Counted from the first letter of the stretch, positions 15,370-27,345 are shown. The stretch: DNA of 42,958 bases from JAOTYV01 sp041557595 (GCA_041557595.1 JBFFGE010000011.1:1-42958), one strand, 5' to 3'. The notes: generated from the letters alone by a model not told the origin. Translations and numbers: made by a program.

Positions 15370-17880
15370 ATGACGCAAAAGAATGAGCAAGATAGCAAAT
15401 TGACGCTGAGCCGACCGGGCCGGCTTGAGCTGAATAAGACCGTAGAAACCGGTCAGGTGCGTCAGAGCTTCAGCCATGGACGCACGAAGTCGGTCATGGT
15501 CGAAAAGCGGAAGAAGCGCACCTTCGAACGCGACGCCGGCGGCAAGATGCATGTCGTGACGACGGCCAAGACGCCGTCCTTGGATTTGTCGCCCACGGCC
15601 GACGATGGCGGCAACCTGACCGAACAGGAACGCAAGGCGCGGGTCCAGGCGCTGCAATCCGCCTCGGCCGACGACGAGCGCCAGCGGATCAATCAACTCG
15701 AAATCGAACGCCAGCAATTGGCCGAAGCCGAAGCGGCGCGGAAACGCGCCGAGGCCGAAGAACTGCGGCGCGCCGATGAAGAATCCCGTCGCAAGGCGGG
15801 AGACGATACCCGCGTGAAGGTCGAGGAAGATACCTCCCGTCGCGCCCGCCCCGCGGCCGAGCCGGCGGAAGTGGTCGAAATCGAGGATGATACCGCGGCC
15901 CGGCGGTCGAACCGCAAGGCCAAGACCGAAGTCAAGCGTCCGGCGCGCAGCCGCGACGCGCCGCGGCGGCGCGATTCGGGTAAGCTGACGATCAGCCAGG
16001 CGCTCACCGAAGCGGAGGACGGCGGCAGCGAGCGGGCGCGAAGCCTCGCCTCGATGCGCCGCGCGCGCGAACGCGAGCGTCAGCGTCAACTGGCGGAGCA
16101 GCGGCGGAACGAGCCGCATACCATTGTTCGCGAAGTCGTCATTCCGGACGCCATCACCGTTTCCGATCTTGCAAACCGCATGGCGATGCGTGTGCCGGAA
16201 GTCATCAAGGCATTGATGAAGAACGATATTATGGCAACGGCAAATCAGTCTATCGACGGTGACACGGCGGAACTAATCGCCACGGAATTTGGTCATAGGA
16301 GCAAGCGCGTGTCCGAGGCTGATGTTGAAATTGGAATTGGCGGCGAGCCGATCGACGAATCGACGCTGCAACCGCGGTCGCCGGTTGTCACCATTATGGG
16401 ACACGTGGATCACGGCAAGACGTCGCTGCTCGACGCGCTGCGCCAGACCGATGTCGCGGCCGGCGAGGCCGGCGGCATCACGCAGCATATCGGCGCATAT
16501 CAAGTGCAGCTTGAGGACGGTCAGCTCGTCACCTTCCTGGATACGCCGGGTCACGAGGCGTTTACCGCCATGCGATCACGCGGCGCCAAGGTCACCGATG
16601 TCGTGGTGCTGGTCGTGGCCGCCGATGACGGCGTGCAGCCGCAAACCGCCGAAGCCATTGCCCACGCAAAGGCCGCCGGGGTCCCGATTATCATCGCGAT
16701 CAACAAGATGGACCGCGAAGGCGCGGACCCGACGCGGGTGCGCAACGAGTTGCTGAACCACGAGATCGTGGTGGAAGGTCTCGGCGGCGATGTCTTGGAT
16801 GTCGAGGTCTCGGCGATCGCGAAGACCAACCTGGACAAACTCATGGAAGCAATCCTGCTGCAGGCGGAAATCCTCGAGCTCAAGGCGAGTCGCGAACGGC
16901 CGGCGCAAGGGGCGGTGATCGAAGCGAAGATGGAGCAAGGCCGGGGCTCGGTCGCCACGGTTCTGGTGCAGCAGGGTACGTTGCGCCGCGGCGATATCTT
17001 CGTCGCCGGATCGGAATGGGGGCGCGTCCGCGCCCTGGTCGACGATCATGGCAAGACGATCGAGGAAGCCGGACCGTCGCAACCGGTCGAGGTGCTCGGA
17101 CTGCAGGGTACGCCTTCGGCGGGTGACGATTTCAACGTCGTCGAAGACGAAGCGCGGGCGCGCGAAATCTCCGAGTACCGGCGCCGGCTCAATCAGCGCG
17201 TATCGCTGGCGGCCGAAGGCCGTGGCACGCTGGAACAGATGTTCGACCAGATCAAGGCGGGCGAGGCGTCGCAACTGGGCATCGTGGTGAAGGCCGACGT
17301 GCAAGGATCGGTCGAGGCGATCGTCGGCTCGCTGAACAAGCTCGGCAACGACGAGGCCACCGCCCGGATCTTGCATAGCGCCGTCGGCGGCATCACGGAA
17401 TCCGATGTGGTGCTGGCCAAGGCGTCCAACGGCATCATCATCGGATTCAACGTCCGGGCCAATCCTCAGGCCCGCGAACTGGCGCGCCGGGACAATGTCG
17501 ATATCCGGTACTACTCGATCATCTATGACGTGATCGACGACATGAAGAACCTGCTGAGCGGGCTCCTGGCGCCGGAGATGCGCGAATCGCAAATCGGCTA
17601 CGCGGAAATCCGGCAGGTCTTCAGCATGAGCAAGGCCGGCAAGGTCGCTGGCTGCATGGTGACCGAGGGCGAAGTCAAGCGAGGCGCGAAAGTGCGGCTC
17701 TTGCGCGACGACGTGGTGATTCACGAAGGGTCCTTGAAGACCTTGAAACGCTTCAAGGATGATGTCCGCGACGTTCAATCGGGCTATGAGTGCGGCATGG
17801 CGTTCGAAAATTACGATGACATCAAGGAAGGCGATGTCATCGAATGCTTCGAAGTGGAAGAGATAGCGCGCAGCTTGTGA
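15370..17880 (+). CDS. infB: Translation initiation factor IF-2
   Basis: IF-2 is the GTPase that brings initiator fMet-tRNA to the 30S subunit and promotes subunit joining. The 836-residue protein begins with the alphaproteobacterial IF2 N-terminal motif (TLSRPGRLELNKTVETGQV, SFSHGRTKSVMVEKRKKR). A long charged, Arg/Glu/Ala-rich linker (about 60-245) and the IF2_N domain (SDLANRMAMRVPEVIKALM) follow. The G domain has G1 GHVDHGKT at 344-351, G3 DTPGHEAF and G4 NKMD at 445-448; domains II, III (IVVKADVQGSVEAI) and the C2 tRNA-binding end complete it. I chose ATG 15370, preceded by GAGGG; ATG 15352 is an in-frame alternative. Confidence 0.97.
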   Translation: MTQKNEQDSKLTLSRPGRLELNKTVETGQVRQSFSHGRTKSVMVEKRKKRTFERDAGGKMHVVTTAKTPSLDLSPTADDGGNLTEQERKARVQALQSASADDERQRINQLEIERQQLAEAEAARKRAEAEELRRADEESRRKAGDDTRVKVEEDTSRRARPAAEPAEVVEIEDDTAARRSNRKAKTEVKRPARSRDAPRRRDSGKLTISQALTEAEDGGSERARSLASMRRARERERQRQLAEQRRNEPHTIVREVVIPDAITVSDLANRMAMRVPEVIKALMKNDIMATANQSIDGDTAELIATEFGHRSKRVSEADVEIGIGGEPIDESTLQPRSPVVTIMGHVDHGKTSLLDALRQTDVAAGEAGGITQHIGAYQVQLEDGQLVTFLDTPGHEAFTAMRSRGAKVTDVVVLVVAADDGVQPQTAEAIAHAKAAGVPIIIAINKMDREGADPTRVRNELLNHEIVVEGLGGDVLDVEVSAIAKTNLDKLMEAILLQAEILELKASRERPAQGAVIEAKMEQGRGSVATVLVQQGTLRRGDIFVAGSEWGRVRALVDDHGKTIEEAGPSQPVEVLGLQGTPSAGDDFNVVEDEARAREISEYRRRLNQRVSLAAEGRGTLEQMFDQIKAGEASQLGIVVKADVQGSVEAIVGSLNKLGNDEATARILHSAVGGITESDVVLAKASNGIIIGFNVRANPQARELARRDNVDIRYYSIIYDVIDDMKNLLSGLLAPEMRESQIGYAEIRQVFSMSKAGKVAGCMVTEGEVKRGAKVRLLRDDVVIHEGSLKTLKRFKDDVRDVQSGYECGMAFENYDDIKEGDVIECFEVEEIARSL

Positions 17881-17944
17881 TCGGCACATATGGGACGCGG
17901 CCCGGAATTCCGGCGCCGCGGAATTGGGATCGGATTAACGCGCG

Positions 17945-18367
17945 ATGAAGCCTGCCGCAAGAGGCCGGGCGCCCACATTGCGTCAACTGCGCGTGGGCGA
18001 GGAAATTCGCCATTGCCTGGCCGGCGTCCTGGCGCGGGACGAATTGCGCGATCCCGCCTTGCGCGGCCGCGCGATTACTGTATCGGAGGTTCGGGTTAGC
18101 CCGGACCTGCGCAATGCCACGGTCTACGTCATGCCGTTGGGCGGCGACGAGGTCCCGGAGGTCATGGACGCGCTTGGCCGCGCCGCGGCGTTTCTTCGGG
18201 GTCAGGTCAGCCGCCAAATCCGGCTTAAATTTTCGCCGCGTCTCTCTTTTCAATACGATGCGGTTTTCGACGAGGCGGCCCGCGTCGATGGATTGCTTCG
18301 GTCGCCTGCGGTCGCCCGCGATCTGAAACCCGATCCCGCCGATGGAGACGGCAATGGCGAGACGTAA
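17945..18367 (+). CDS. rbfA: Ribosome-binding factor A
   Basis: RbfA is a small KH-type protein needed for late 30S assembly and 16S rRNA 5'-end processing, especially in the cold. The 140-residue protein shows LRQLRVGEEIRHCLAGVLAR, the conserved ITVSEVRVSPDLRNATVYVMPLG (about 47-69), and the C-terminal QIRLKFSPRLSFQYDAVFDEAARVDGLL. The ATG at 17945 is 64 bases after infB. The 3' end overlaps the truB start by 14 bases, implying coupled translation. Confidence 0.94.
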   Translation: MKPAARGRAPTLRQLRVGEEIRHCLAGVLARDELRDPALRGRAITVSEVRVSPDLRNATVYVMPLGGDEVPEVMDALGRAAAFLRGQVSRQIRLKFSPRLSFQYDAVFDEAARVDGLLRSPAVARDLKPDPADGDGNGET

Positions 18368-19283
18368 GCGGCGGGGCAATCCGGTCAATGGCTGGTTCGT
18401 AATCGACAAGCCCTCCGGAATCACGTCGACCGGTACGGTCGGGGTGGTGAAGCGGCTTGCCGAAGCGGCCAAGGCCGGCCATGGCGGGACGCTCGACCCG
18501 TTGGCCACCGGAATCCTGCCGGTGGCGCTTGGCGAGGCGACCAAAACGATGCGCTTTGTCGTCGACAGCACGAAAGTGTACCGATTCACCATCCGCTGGG
18601 GCGCCGCGACCGATACGGACGATGAAGAAGGGCGCGTCATCGAGACCGCGGAGGCGCGGCCTGACCGGGCGGCGATTATCGCGGTCCTGCCCCGGTTTAC
18701 CGGGGAAATCGACCAGGTGCCTCCCGCCTATTCGGCGATCAAGGTCGATGGGGAGCGGGCCTATGACCGGGCGCGCGACGGCGAAGAGTTTGCCCTCGAT
18801 GCCCGAAAGGTGCGGATAGACCGCATCGAGCTGCTGGAAATGCCGGATCCGGACCAAGCCATTTTCGAGGTGGTGAGCGGACCCGGCGCCTATATGCGGT
18901 CGCTGGCGCGGGATATCGCGCGCGCGGTGGGGACCGTAGGCCACATCGCCGCGCTTCGGCGGATACGGGTTGGTCCGTTTACCGAGGACAAGGCGATTTC
19001 ACTGGACGCGCTGCGCTCTTTTGGGCAGAGTGCGGCCGTTTTGGAGCACTTGCTGCCGGTCGAGACCGCGCTGGACGACATCCCGGCCCTGGCCTTGACC
19101 GACATGGAAGCAAGCCGTTTGCGAAATGGACAGGCGGTTTCTCTGCTTCGGAAAATGGATCTCGACCGGATTTCCGGGCTCAACGACGGCGACACGGTGC
19201 TTGCCACGGGCAAGGGAAAACCGGTCGCGTTGACACGATATTCGGCCGGCGAGGTCCATCCCCTCCGGGTGCTGAACCTCTAA
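18354..19283 (+). CDS. truB: tRNA pseudouridine(55) synthase TruB
   Basis: TruB isomerises U55 in the T-loop of tRNAs to pseudouridine. The 309-residue protein has NGWFVIDKPSGITS, the catalytic motif GHGGTLDPLATGILPVALGEATK with catalytic D48, and later motifs YRFTIRWGAATDTDDEEG and PPAYSAIKVDGERAYDRAR. A PUA-like C-terminal region (LRNGQAVSL, GDTVLATGKGKPVALTRY) follows. I chose ATG 18354, six bases after GGAGA; ATG 18342 would add four residues. It overlaps the end of rbfA. rpsO starts 17 bases after its stop, the usual truB-rpsO order. Confidence 0.96.
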   Translation: MARRKRRGNPVNGWFVIDKPSGITSTGTVGVVKRLAEAAKAGHGGTLDPLATGILPVALGEATKTMRFVVDSTKVYRFTIRWGAATDTDDEEGRVIETAEARPDRAAIIAVLPRFTGEIDQVPPAYSAIKVDGERAYDRARDGEEFALDARKVRIDRIELLEMPDPDQAIFEVVSGPGAYMRSLARDIARAVGTVGHIAALRRIRVGPFTEDKAISLDALRSFGQSAAVLEHLLPVETALDDIPALALTDMEASRLRNGQAVSLLRKMDLDRISGLNDGDTVLATGKGKPVALTRYSAGEVHPLRVLNL

Positions 19284-19300
19284 GAATCAAGGAGTAATCG

Positions 19301-19570
19301 ATGTCGATTACAAGTGAGAGAAAACAAGAACTTATCAAAGAGTTCGCCATTGGTGCGGACGATACCGGCTCCGCGCCGGTGCAGGTTGCCGTCTTGACGG
19401 AGCGTATCAGGAACCTGACCGAACACATGCAGACGCACAAAAAGGATTTTCATTCCCGGCGCGGTCTGCTGGTCATGGTCGGGCAGCGCCGGCGGCTATT
19501 GGACTACGTGAAAAAGAAGGATCAACCGCAATATGAAGCGCTTATCAAGCGCCTCGGACTGCGTCGTTGA
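19301..19570 (+). CDS. rpsO: 30S ribosomal protein S15
   Basis: S15 is a primary 16S rRNA-binding protein that nucleates the 30S platform. The 89-residue length is exactly standard. Signature segments are EFAIGADDTGSAPVQVAVLTER, the loop HKKDFHSRRGLL and VGQRRRLLDYVKKKD with QYEALIKRLGLRR at the end. A good AAGGAG stands before the ATG. It lies between truB and pnp, and the rpsO-pnp boundary is usually a processed, structured spacer, as here. Confidence 0.98.
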   Translation: MSITSERKQELIKEFAIGADDTGSAPVQVAVLTERIRNLTEHMQTHKKDFHSRRGLLVMVGQRRRLLDYVKKKDQPQYEALIKRLGLRR

Positions 19571-19635
19571 AGATCGTTCGCCCGCTTCCGGCGGCGCTCC
19601 GCAAGAGGCGGACTGTCGCGGTGGGCGTATCGGTT

Positions 19636-19708
19636 GAAAGGCCGGTTCCCCGGGAAGGGTCCCGAGGCCGGTATCACCGGCGTGCGGCAATGGTGCCGGC
19701 ACGCGGTG
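19636..19708 (+). promoter_or_regulatory. Structured rpsO-pnp spacer (two hairpins)
   Basis: Two stem-loops precede pnp. The first holds CGGGA/TCCCG inside GGCC arms (about 19639-19670). The second pairs CACCGGCGTGCGGC (19675-19688) with GCCGGCACGCGGTG (19695-19708), 13 bp with one bulge per side. In enterobacteria a pnp-leader stem cut by RNase III lets PNPase control its own mRNA. These hairpins are placed to do the same, but this is inference. Confidence 0.5.
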
Positions 19709-19772
19709 TCGTACCCGGATCGACAAATATGTTGTCTCGATCCGCGGTTAGAGGAATGTGAAGGAAAGATAG

Positions 19773-21950
19773 ATGTTCAATATCACGAGGAAAGAAATTT
19801 CCTGGGGCGGACGGCCCCTCATCCTGGAAACGGGAAAAATTGCGCGCCAGGCAGACGGCGCGGTTCTGGCGACCTATGGCGGCACACAGGTTTTGTGCAC
19901 GGCCGTGGCCCAGAAGACACCGAAGGCAGGGATCGATTTTTTCCCGCTGACGGTAAATTATCAGGAGAAGACATTCGCCGCCGGCAAGATTCCAGGCGGC
20001 TTTTTCAAGCGCGAAGGCCGGCCCAGCGAGAAGGAAACGCTGACCTCACGCCTGATCGATCGGCCGATCCGGCCCTTGTTCCCCAAGGGCTTTCGCAATG
20101 AAACGCAGGTCATCTGCACGGTCCTTACCCATGATTTCGAAAACGATCCCGATGTGGTTGCGTTGGTCGGTGCGTCCGCCGCGCTGACGATTTCGGGAAT
20201 CCCGTTCCTCGGTCCGATCGGCGCGTCGCGCGTTGGACTGATCGACGGCGCGTATGTGTTGAATCCGTCGATGGACGACATGGAGGAAACCAAACTCGAC
20301 CTCGTTCTCGCCGGAACGCGCGAGGGCGTGCTGATGGTCGAATCCCAGGCGGATGAATTGGACGAAGACACGATGTTGGGCGCGGTCACCTTTGGCCATA
20401 GCGAATTCCAGCCGGTCATCGACATGATCATCGATCTGGCCGAGGCCTGCGCCAAGGAGCCCTGGGCACTGCCGACGGAACCCGAAGGCCAGGAAGACCT
20501 GCAGAAGAGAGTAGCCGCGCTGGCCGAAAGTTCGTTCCGCGACGCCTATTCCAAGACGGTCAAACAGGACCGGGTGGAAGCGCTCTCCAACGCCAAGGCC
20601 GAAGTGCTTGCCACGCTCAAGGAAGAAGAGGCCGACGTCGAATTGGCGGCCGGCCTGCTCAAGGGCCTGGAGAAGGACATCGTCCGCGGCAACATCCTCA
20701 AGACGGGTCAACGCATCGACGGTCGGGATACCAAGACCGTGCGGCCGATCGACTGCGAAGTCGGCATTCTCAACCGCAGCCACGGGTCGGCGTTGTTCAC
20801 CCGCGGCGAAACCCAGGCCCTGGTCGTGACCACGCTCGGCACCGGGCAGGATGAGCAGATCATCGACGCGCTGGAAGGCGAATACCGGGAAAATTTCATG
20901 CTGCACTACAACTTCCCGCCCTATTCCGTCGGCGAAGCCTCCTTCCTGCGCTCGCCGGGGCGCCGTGAAATCGGTCATGGCAAGCTCGGCTGGCGGGCGG
21001 TGCGGCCGCTGATCCCCTCGAAAGAGGATTTTCCGTATACCATCCGAATCGTTTCCGAGATCACCGAATCCAACGGTTCGTCGTCGATGGCCACGGTCTG
21101 CGGCGCTTCCATGTCGATGATGGATGCGGGCGTGCCGCTCAAGCGACCCTGCGCCGGCATCGCCATGGGTCTGATCAAGGAAGGCGACGATTTCGCGGTG
21201 TTGTCCGACATCCTCGGCGACGAGGATCATCTCGGCGATATGGACTTCAAGGTCGCCGGCACCACGGAAGGCGTCACCGCGCTGCAGATGGACATCAAGA
21301 TCACCTCCATCACGGAAGAGATCATGCGCGTCGCCCTGCAGCAGGCCTGCGAGGGCCGGCTCCATATTCTCAACGAGATGGAGCAGGCGATCACCGGTGC
21401 GCGCGAGGATGTTTCCGAACACGCGCCGCGGATCACCACGCTGAAAATACCGCGCGACAAGATCCGCGAAGTCATCGGCACCGGCGGTAAGGTGATCCGT
21501 CAAATCTGCGAGGACACGGGCGCCAAGATCGACATCGAAGACGATGGCACGATCAAGGTCGCGGCAATCGACACCGCCGCCGGCGATCGCGCCATCGCGA
21601 TGATCAATGACATTGTCGCCGAACCGGAAGTCGGCACGATCTACACCGGCAAGGTCGTCAAGACCGTCGATTTCGGGGCCTTCGTGAATTTCCTCGGCAG
21701 CCGTGACGGGTTGGTCCACATCTCGGAACTCAAGAACGAGCGGGTGCCCTCGGTTGAGGATGTCGTCAAGGTCGACGACATGGTCAAGGTGAAGGTGCTC
21801 GGCGTCGATGACCGGGGCAAGGTCAAGCTGTCCATGCGGGCGGTCAACCAGGAGACCGGCGAGGAAATTCCGATCGAGCCGAAGGGCGATCGGGATGACG
21901 ATGGAGACGGCGCCCGCCGTCCGCGCCGTCCGCGCCGCGCCGCCCAATAG
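19773..21950 (+). CDS. pnp: Polyribonucleotide nucleotidyltransferase (PNPase)
   Basis: PNPase degrades RNA 3' to 5' by phosphorolysis and is a degradosome component. The 725-residue protein has the full layout. The first RNase PH domain includes PGGFFKREGRPSEKETLTSRLIDRP split over residues ~72-96. A helical linker and the catalytic second RNase PH domain (FPPYSVGE, ITESNGSSSMATVCG, ILGDEDHLGDMDFKVAGT with metal-binding Asp residues) follow. A KH domain near 555 (IPRDKIREVIGTGGKVIR) and an S1 domain near 620-690 (GKVVKTVDFGAFVNFLG) complete it. The ATG at 19773 follows GAAGGAAAG. It closes the superoperon and is followed by a strong intrinsic terminator. Confidence 0.98.
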   Translation: MFNITRKEISWGGRPLILETGKIARQADGAVLATYGGTQVLCTAVAQKTPKAGIDFFPLTVNYQEKTFAAGKIPGGFFKREGRPSEKETLTSRLIDRPIRPLFPKGFRNETQVICTVLTHDFENDPDVVALVGASAALTISGIPFLGPIGASRVGLIDGAYVLNPSMDDMEETKLDLVLAGTREGVLMVESQADELDEDTMLGAVTFGHSEFQPVIDMIIDLAEACAKEPWALPTEPEGQEDLQKRVAALAESSFRDAYSKTVKQDRVEALSNAKAEVLATLKEEEADVELAAGLLKGLEKDIVRGNILKTGQRIDGRDTKTVRPIDCEVGILNRSHGSALFTRGETQALVVTTLGTGQDEQIIDALEGEYRENFMLHYNFPPYSVGEASFLRSPGRREIGHGKLGWRAVRPLIPSKEDFPYTIRIVSEITESNGSSSMATVCGASMSMMDAGVPLKRPCAGIAMGLIKEGDDFAVLSDILGDEDHLGDMDFKVAGTTEGVTALQMDIKITSITEEIMRVALQQACEGRLHILNEMEQAITGAREDVSEHAPRITTLKIPRDKIREVIGTGGKVIRQICEDTGAKIDIEDDGTIKVAAIDTAAGDRAIAMINDIVAEPEVGTIYTGKVVKTVDFGAFVNFLGSRDGLVHISELKNERVPSVEDVVKVDDMVKVKVLGVDDRGKVKLSMRAVNQETGEEIPIEPKGDRDDDGDGARRPRRPRRAAQ

Positions 21951-21987
21951 GGATCGCGGTTCCGACAGTCGCAACTCAGACAGTCAG

Positions 21988-22021
21988 AAAGGGCATCGGT
22001 TCTCACCGGGGCCCTTTTTTT
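21988..22021 (+). terminator. Intrinsic terminator after pnp
   Basis: AAAGGGC-at-CGGT-tctc-ACCG-gg-GCCCTTTTTTT: two nested stems (GGGC/GCCC and CGGT/ACCG) and an uninterrupted T-run, 38 bases past the pnp stop. It separates the operon from the convergent fabI gene. On the other strand it has only TTT, so it would be weak for fabI. Confidence 0.9.
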
Positions 22022-22078
22022 CTTGGCGATTCTTCAGGATGCTCGGCGGCGCTTCGCGGCCGGCAATGCCCGCCCGGC

Positions 22079-22876
22079 CTACTCGTTTTCCGACAGGTTC
22101 AACATGCCGATGACGTTGTATCCGCTGTCGACATACAGCACTTCGCCGGTGACGCCGGCGGAAAGCTCCGACAGAAGATAGAGTCCCGCACCGCCGATAT
22201 CCTCGAGGCTGACATTCCGGCGCAGGGGGGAATTCTCACCCTGCCACTTGTAGACCATGCGCGCGCTGCCGACGGCGGAACCGGCCAATGTGCGCATCGG
22301 GCCGGCAGACAATGCATTGACCCGGATACCCTGCGGGCCGAGATCGACCGCGAGATAGCGCACGCTTGCTTCCAACGCGGCCTTGGCGACGCCCATGACG
22401 TTGTAGTTGGGCATGACGCGCTCGGAGCCGGAATAGGTCAAGGTCACGAGGCTGCCGCCTTCCGACATCAAGGGGGCGGCCCGCTGCGCGACGGCGGTGA
22501 AGGAATAGCACGATATTTCAAGTGTTTGCAGGAAGTTATCCCGGCTGGTGTCCAGATAGCGGCCCTTCAGCTCTTCCTTGTCGGAAAAGGCGATGGCGTG
22601 GATGACGAAATCCAGCCCGCCCCACTTCTTGTCGATCGCGTCGAAGACCCGGTCCATGCTGTCCGGGTCCATCACGTCGCAGGGCAGGATGAGGTCCGCG
22701 CCGACGGATTCGGCGAGCGGGATGGCGCGGCGGCCGAAGGCATCGCCCTGATAGGTGAAGGCAAGCTCCGCGCCGTGGCCGTGCAGCATTTGCGCCATGC
22801 CCCAGGCGATGGAATGGTCGTTGGCGACCCCCATAACCAGTCCACGACGTCCTCCCATCAATGGTCTTAGGCTCAT
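22079..22876 (-). CDS. fabI: Enoyl-[acyl-carrier-protein] reductase (NADH), FabI
   Basis: FabI reduces the trans-2-enoyl-ACP in each round of fatty-acid elongation, using NADH. The 265-residue SDR protein begins with LMGGRRGLVMGVANDHSIAWG, the modified nucleotide-binding loop of FabI. It has the catalytic set Y148, Y158 and K165 (TYSGSERVMPNYNVMGVAK), equivalent to E. coli Y146/Y156/K163. VRVNALSAGPMRTLA and the C-terminal VLYVDSGYNVIGM complete it. Third gene of fabA-fabB-fabI, 78 bases after fabB. It is a close FabI rather than a generic SDR. Confidence 0.95.
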   Translation of the reverse strand: MSLRPLMGGRRGLVMGVANDHSIAWGMAQMLHGHGAELAFTYQGDAFGRRAIPLAESVGADLILPCDVMDPDSMDRVFDAIDKKWGGLDFVIHAIAFSDKEELKGRYLDTSRDNFLQTLEISCYSFTAVAQRAAPLMSEGGSLVTLTYSGSERVMPNYNVMGVAKAALEASVRYLAVDLGPQGIRVNALSAGPMRTLAGSAVGSARMVYKWQGENSPLRRNVSLEDIGGAGLYLLSELSAGVTGEVLYVDSGYNVIGMLNLSENE

Positions 22877-22954
22877 CCCCGCCCTATCCGTTCGGCAAAG
22901 CTTGCCATTGATGGGTGCATCCGGTTCTGGTTTGTCTGGGTCGCTGATAGCGGT

Positions 22955-24172
22955 TCAAGTGTCGCAGCGTTGGAAGACCAGTGTCGCGTTGGTGCCGCCG
23001 AAACCGAAGCTGTTCGAAACAACGCAATCGAGCGATACGTCGTCTTGTCTTTCGCGAACGATCGGAAATCCTTCGGCGCCGGGATCCAGGTTTTCGATAT
23101 TGGCGCTCGCGGCGATGAAATTATTTTCCATCATCAGAAGCGAATAAATCGTCTCGTGCACGCCGGTCGCGCCCAGGGAATGGCCGGTCAGCGATTTGGT
23201 GGAGCTGATGGCCGGAATATGGTCGCCGAACACCGCCCGGATCGATTCCAGTTCCTTGATGTCGCCGACCGGTGTCGACGTGCCGTGCACATTGATATAG
23301 GCGACCGGCAGGTTTCGACCGTCGAGCGCCTGCTTCATGCAGCGGATTGCGCCGTCGCCGGAGGGTTGCACCATATCGATGCCGTCCGAGGTCGCGCCAT
23401 AGCCGATGATTTCGGCGTAAATCTTCGCGCCGCGCGCCTTGGCATGCTCCAGTTCCTCAAGCACCACGACGCCGCCGCCGCCGGCAATCACGAAGCCGTC
23501 CCGGTTGGCGTCATAGGGCCGGCTGGCCCGTTCGGGCGTATCGTTGTAGCTCGAAGAGAGCGCGGGCATGGCGTCGAACAGGACCGTCATCGTCCAATGC
23601 AGTTCTTCGCCGCCGCCGGCGAACATGATGTCCTGCTTGCCCCATTGAATGAGCTCGGCGGCGTTGCCGATGCAATGGGCGCTCGTCGAGCAGGCGGAAC
23701 TGATCGAATAATTCACGCCCTTGATGCCGAACGGCGTGGCAAGCGCCGCGGAATTGGTGCTCGACATGGTGCGGGGCACCATATAGGGGCCGATGCGTTT
23801 CGCGCCTTTTTCGCGCGCCGTATCCCACGACCACAGCATGTTGCTGGTGGACGGCCCGCCCGATCCCATGATCAGGCCGGTCCGTTCGTCCGAGATTTCC
23901 CGCTCGCCCAGCCCCGCATCGTCGATCGCCTGTTGCATGGCGATGTAGTTGTACGCGGCGCCATCGCCCATGAAGCGGCGCACTTTTCGATCGATATGCG
24001 ATTCGATATCGATCTTTACGGCGCCGTGGACATGGCTCCGCAAGCCCCGCTCGGCATATTCCTCGCAAAATTCGATGCCCGACCGTCCCTCACGCAACGC
24101 GTCCAGAACCTCGGCTTTGTTGTTGCCGATACTGGAAACGATGCCCAGCCCGGTGACCGCAACACGACGCAT
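22955..24172 (-). CDS. fabB: 3-oxoacyl-[acyl-carrier-protein] synthase I, FabB
   Basis: FabB elongates unsaturated acyl-ACPs after the FabA branch point. The 405-residue thiolase-fold enzyme has nucleophile C161 (SSACSTSAHCIGN), the two catalytic histidines in NVHGTSTPVGD and LTGHSLGATG, and the glycine-rich C-terminal NSFGFGGTNATLVF. The N-terminus RRVAVTGLGIVSSIGNN fits FabB/FabF; length and pairing with fabA (26 bases between) argue for FabB over FabF. The ATG at 24172 is the only reasonable start. Confidence 0.94.
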   Translation of the reverse strand: MRRVAVTGLGIVSSIGNNKAEVLDALREGRSGIEFCEEYAERGLRSHVHGAVKIDIESHIDRKVRRFMGDGAAYNYIAMQQAIDDAGLGEREISDERTGLIMGSGGPSTSNMLWSWDTAREKGAKRIGPYMVPRTMSSTNSAALATPFGIKGVNYSISSACSTSAHCIGNAAELIQWGKQDIMFAGGGEELHWTMTVLFDAMPALSSSYNDTPERASRPYDANRDGFVIAGGGGVVVLEELEHAKARGAKIYAEIIGYGATSDGIDMVQPSGDGAIRCMKQALDGRNLPVAYINVHGTSTPVGDIKELESIRAVFGDHIPAISSTKSLTGHSLGATGVHETIYSLLMMENNFIAASANIENLDPGAEGFPIVRERQDDVSLDCVVSNSFGFGGTNATLVFQRCDT

Positions 24173-24198
24173 GGTGACTCCGTAGACTGTTTGCTTGG

Positions 24199-24720
24199 TT
24201 AGGCGCCTTCTTGGGTCGTGAACAGACCGACTCGCATATCCTTGACGTTATATATGACCTGATCGTCGGATTTCAGGATGCCGTCGGCGATTCCGAGTAC
24301 CAATTTACGCATGATCACCCGTTTCACGTTGATTTGGTAGGTGATTTTTTTTGCGGTTTCCAACACCTGGCCGCTGAATTTCACCTCGCCCACGCCGAGT
24401 GCCCGTCCGCGGCCGATGCCGTTCAACCAGCCGAGGAAAAATCCGACCAGTTGCCACATCGCATCCAGTCCAAGCGCGCCGGGCATTACCGGATCGCCCT
24501 CGAAATGGCACTTGAAGAACCAAAGGTCGGGCTTGATGTCGAATTCCGCGACGATCTGTCCATGGCCGTGCTCACCGCCGGTGTCGGATATGTGCGTGAT
24601 CCGATCCAGCATTAGCATCGGGGGAAGCGGGAGCTGCGCATTGCCGGGTCCGAAGAGGAGGCCATGGCCGCATTTGATGAGCTCTTCGTAGCTGTAGCTG
24701 CTTTGTCTTTCAAACGCCAA
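24199..24720 (-). CDS. fabA: 3-hydroxydecanoyl-[acyl-carrier-protein] dehydratase/isomerase FabA
   Basis: FabA dehydrates 3-hydroxydecanoyl-ACP and isomerises the product to the cis-3 form, starting anaerobic-type unsaturated fatty-acid synthesis. The 173-residue hot-dog-fold protein has the active-site residues H72 (FKCHFEGDPVMPG) and D86 (LGLDAMWQ), matching E. coli H70 and D84. It leads fabA-fabB-fabI on the minus strand. In several Alphaproteobacteria an irr gene is next to fabA; here the neighbour is gyrB instead. A possible promoter (TTGTGT, 17 bp, TATTTG) lies in the 165-bp upstream gap, but it is weak. Confidence 0.96.
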   Translation of the reverse strand: MAFERQSSYSYEELIKCGHGLLFGPGNAQLPLPPMLMLDRITHISDTGGEHGHGQIVAEFDIKPDLWFFKCHFEGDPVMPGALGLDAMWQLVGFFLGWLNGIGRGRALGVGEVKFSGQVLETAKKITYQINVKRVIMRKLVLGIADGILKSDDQVIYNVKDMRVGLFTTQEGA

Positions 24721-24885
24721 AACGCGCCCTTTCCCTAGCGAATAACGCCAAATTCGCGCTTACAAATATCGCAGGATGCATCATAACACAATGTCTTCCC
24801 ACCCGATGCGCACCGCTGCAATTTGTCTCGCGCGGCGTTGAACGAGACATGCGCCTTGAAGCAAGGCGAATTCCGGTTGCGGTGA

Positions 24886-27315
<2,430 letters not shown>

Positions 27316-27345
27316 CGGTTTTTTCTCGGTCTGTTGGGGCGTGGG

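Noticed and set aside
19567..19761. A 64-codon frame between rpsO and pnp
   Set aside because: It begins with TTG inside the rpsO end, is Arg/Pro-rich and overlaps the hairpins of the spacer; it is more likely non-coding.
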